Assembly: GCF_947492715.1 (NCBI RefSeq)
Contig: NZ_CANLNS010000001.1
Location: 682,001-746,000 of the forward strand
Direction of reading: 5' to 3'
DNA: 64,000 nt
DNA from: an uncultured Psychroserpens sp.
GTDB taxonomy: Bacteria > Bacteroidota > Bacteroidia > Flavobacteriales > Flavobacteriaceae
Under the pieces are notes generated by a model. It ran no database searches. It was given only the letters and a program-made list of their open reading frames with translations, and was not told where the DNA came from. Positions within the stretch are counted from its first letter, which is position 1, and each line of letters starts with the position of its first letter. The position numbers and the translations under genes were made by a program. Below are positions 62,012 to 64,000 of the stretch, in pieces.

Positions 62012-64000
62012 ATGAAAAAGAATTACTCCCTAATCTTAATAGCATGCTTATGCTTTGTTATATCAAGTTATAGTCAAATCCTAACTTTTGATTTTAATGG
62101 TCTTGCCGGCAACGAAGCTTCAGCTAATTCAAATTTCAATAATGCAAACCTTAGTAATTCAACTATTACAAGAGGAGCTGGTTTAACCGCATCTAATAAT
62201 GGAAATAGATTCAATGCAACCTCATGGGCCGTTACCAATATAGCTAATGCTATTTCGGGTAATGATTATATGGAATTTACGATAACGCCTAACGCATCTT
62301 ATACATTCGATGTTACAACGATAGATGTAATTTTTCAGCGTTCAGGTACAGGAACCAGAGGTATCGCTTTAAGAAGTTCTCTTGATGGCTATGCTGCTAA
62401 TATTGATACTGAAAAAGCAATTACCGATAACACTTCATCTCAATCTTTTACTTTTACAGTTAATCAAACCAACAACGCTGTGGCAGTGACTTACAGAATA
62501 TACGGTTGGGCTGAATCTACAGGAGGATCAGGTGGTTTTGAAGGTACGGGAGATGATATTGTCGTTAATGGGTCTGTAAATTCATCATGTACAGATGCTG
62601 TTGATTTTGCAAACATTCAGTCGCCTAACACGATGCAAACCATAACCGTTGGAAATACTTTTGACGTATATGCTCAAGTTTACGAGCCAGGAGTTACAGA
62701 TACACCGTTTAACCAAGGTGCTGGCATAAATGCTTGGATTGGATATAGCTCTACTAACAATAATCCAAGTTCTGCAGGATGGACTTGGGTACCTGCAACC
62801 TACAACAACATTGGAGGTAATAACGATGAATATCAAGCCGATTTAGGTGCCGCAATTACTGTTCCTGGAACATACTATTATGCCAGTCGATTTGAACTTA
62901 ATAGCTGTGGCTATGTCTATGGTGGCACTGGAGGTATTTGGAGTAACGACTCTGTAGAATTAGTTGTTGAACCTGATCAAGTTAACTTCTGCAATGTTGA
63001 TTTCCCAAAAACAGCGACCATTACAGTAGGTGACAACCACAATGTATATGCTCAGGCATACGAACCTGGTGTAACCGATTCTGCTGGTCAAGGGGCTAAC
63101 CTCTTAGCGTGGATTGGTTATAATACTACCGATAACAACCCAAGCGTAGGCGCAGGATGGACATGGGTTCCGGCTACGTATGATTCTGACTTTGCAAATA
63201 ACGATCAATATGTTGCTGAAATTGGTTCATCTTTACCCGCTGGAACATATTACTATGCGAGTCGTTTTCAATTGAATGGTAGTGATTATAGTTATGGTGG
63301 AATACAATCTGATAATTTTGGAAATTTCTGGGACGCTACAGTTAACAATTCTGGAATATTAATTATTAATAATCCACCTTTAGCTGATGTCGTTATTACT
63401 GAAATTATGTACAACACGCCAACACCTGGCAATGATTATGAATGGATAGAAATTTGTAACCTTAATGGTACTGCAGAGGATATCAGTAACTATACGGTTG
63501 ACGTTAATGGAATTGTAAGATATACATTCCCTGCAAGTACATCTATACCTGCAAATTCTTGTATTACTGTATTAATTGGGGATGATGGTTCATCTTCTCC
63601 AGAATGTACTTTTACACCAGATTACGGATCACCTTCTGGAACTAATATACTACCAAACAGTCCTTCCGCAGCTGGTGTAGATATTGAACTTGTTGCTTCA
63701 GATGGTGTTTCGATCGCTGATAGCGTAAATTATGATGATGCAGACGGTGCAGATGGCAATGGTGCCTCACTTCATGTCGTAAACGGTACTATAGACAACT
63801 CAAATACAGGAGTCAACTGGCAAGAAGTTATGGATGGTGGTTCTCCTAAATTAAATACGTTAATATCGCCATGTTCTGCTCCTGAAATTCAAATCAAAGA
63901 CAGTTCTGGAGTAGATCAAGCATGTGGGGGCTTTACAATAGATTTCGGATCTCAGGCTATAGGATTTGATACCGACTTAACTTTTGATATAGTAAATGAA
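62012..64000 (+). CDS. Secreted lamin-tail protein, N-terminal part (runs off window edge)
   Basis: From the ATG, 663 codons stay open to the window edge, so the C-terminus is missing. Signal peptide: MKKNYSLILIACLCFVISSY. A beta-sandwich region (about 25-190) resembles an adhesion or carbohydrate-binding fold. Two homologous repeats follow (about 193-315 and 326-450), sharing VYAQxYEPGVTD, AGWTWVPATY and YYYASRFxLN. A lamin-tail domain (about 460-600; VVITEIMYNTPTPGNDYEWI) comes next, then the start of a choice-of-anchor-D-like domain (GFTIDFGSQAIGFDTDLTF). It should be a surface or secreted protein, probably exported by T9SS, though the sorting domain lies outside this window. Confidence 0.9.
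   Translation, partial: MKKNYSLILIACLCFVISSYSQILTFDFNGLAGNEASANSNFNNANLSNSTITRGAGLTASNNGNRFNATSWAVTNIANAISGNDYMEFTITPNASYTFDVTTIDVIFQRSGTGTRGIALRSSLDGYAANIDTEKAITDNTSSQSFTFTVNQTNNAVAVTYRIYGWAESTGGSGGFEGTGDDIVVNGSVNSSCTDAVDFANIQSPNTMQTITVGNTFDVYAQVYEPGVTDTPFNQGAGINAWIGYSSTNNNPSSAGWTWVPATYNNIGGNNDEYQADLGAAITVPGTYYYASRFELNSCGYVYGGTGGIWSNDSVELVVEPDQVNFCNVDFPKTATITVGDNHNVYAQAYEPGVTDSAGQGANLLAWIGYNTTDNNPSVGAGWTWVPATYDSDFANNDQYVAEIGSSLPAGTYYYASRFQLNGSDYSYGGIQSDNFGNFWDATVNNSGILIINNPPLADVVITEIMYNTPTPGNDYEWIEICNLNGTAEDISNYTVDVNGIVRYTFPASTSIPANSCITVLIGDDGSSSPECTFTPDYGSPSGTNILPNSPSAAGVDIELVASDGVSIADSVNYDDADGADGNGASLHVVNGTIDNSNTGVNWQEVMDGGSPKLNTLISPCSAPEIQIKDSSGVDQACGGFTIDFGSQAIGFDTDLTFDIVNE

Overview
The window is a chromosomal segment of a low-GC Bacteroidota, almost certainly a marine-type Flavobacteriaceae. 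This rests on T9SS type B and lamin-tail secreted proteins, TonB receptors with carboxypeptidase-like N-terminal domains, a DUF4270 lipoprotein beside glmS, atpD-atpC split from the other atp genes, and promoters with the Bacteroidetes -7 element TAnnTTTG and few Shine-Dalgarno sites. No rRNA, tRNA, CRISPR array, insertion sequence or prophage was seen. Coding density is high and no gene-free stretch exceeds 300 bases.

Layout. 1-8.8 kb: a truncated TonB receptor; a DUF3108 / tryptophan dioxygenase / M23 peptidase / pgi operon; then hppD, a CCC-motif membrane protein and hmgA (tyrosine and homogentisate breakdown). 8.9-15.5 kb: uvrC with a patatin-barrel protein, and divergently rimK with a zinc carboxypeptidase-like protein and formyl-THF cyclo-ligase. 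15.5-25 kb: a T9SS type B surface protein, lspA, a cysteine-poor DksA-like protein, ileS and radA. 25-34.3 kb: two esterase-fold paralogues, a flippase-like protein, panD and panC; divergently a short glycogen-synthase-like protein, DUF4270 and glmS. 34.4-40.9 kb: a TonB receptor with a GDSL lipoprotein, then atpD-atpC. 40.9-46.5 kb: a mutagenesis cassette (umuD and an S24 repressor, divergent from a DnaE-type polymerase and dinB). 46.5-50.4 kb: a six-gene operon with three DUF2975 membrane proteins, a DoxX-like protein, a YozG-like regulator and an acetyltransferase. 50.5-59.9 kb: biotin genes bioF, bioD, bioA, bioB plus a ketoacyl synthase, NfeD-like protein and flotillin. 59.9-64 kb: a JmjC-like cupin, an outer-membrane barrel, recX, and a truncated lamin-tail protein.

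Most notable observations: (1) IleRS carries the swapped signature GVHH (GXHH) instead of HXGH, a change tied to mupirocin hyper-resistance in type 2 IleRS. (2) The DUF2975/DoxX/XRE operon has two matching palindromes (TTATYG-N5-CRATAA) flanking its -7 box, and its three DUF2975 proteins share a C-terminal E-[EN]-N-[DN]-LTI tail. (3) The mutagenesis cassette has exact 12-bp direct repeats 22 bp apart over its divergent promoters. (4) hppD and hmgA share CTCAAA half-sites in inverted repeats. (5) Two tandem esterase-fold proteins have both lost the nucleophilic serine. (6) A complete FabF-like ketoacyl synthase sits in the biotin locus, with no bioC or bioH in view. Several promoters lie only 4-5 nt from the start codon, implying leaderless mRNAs.
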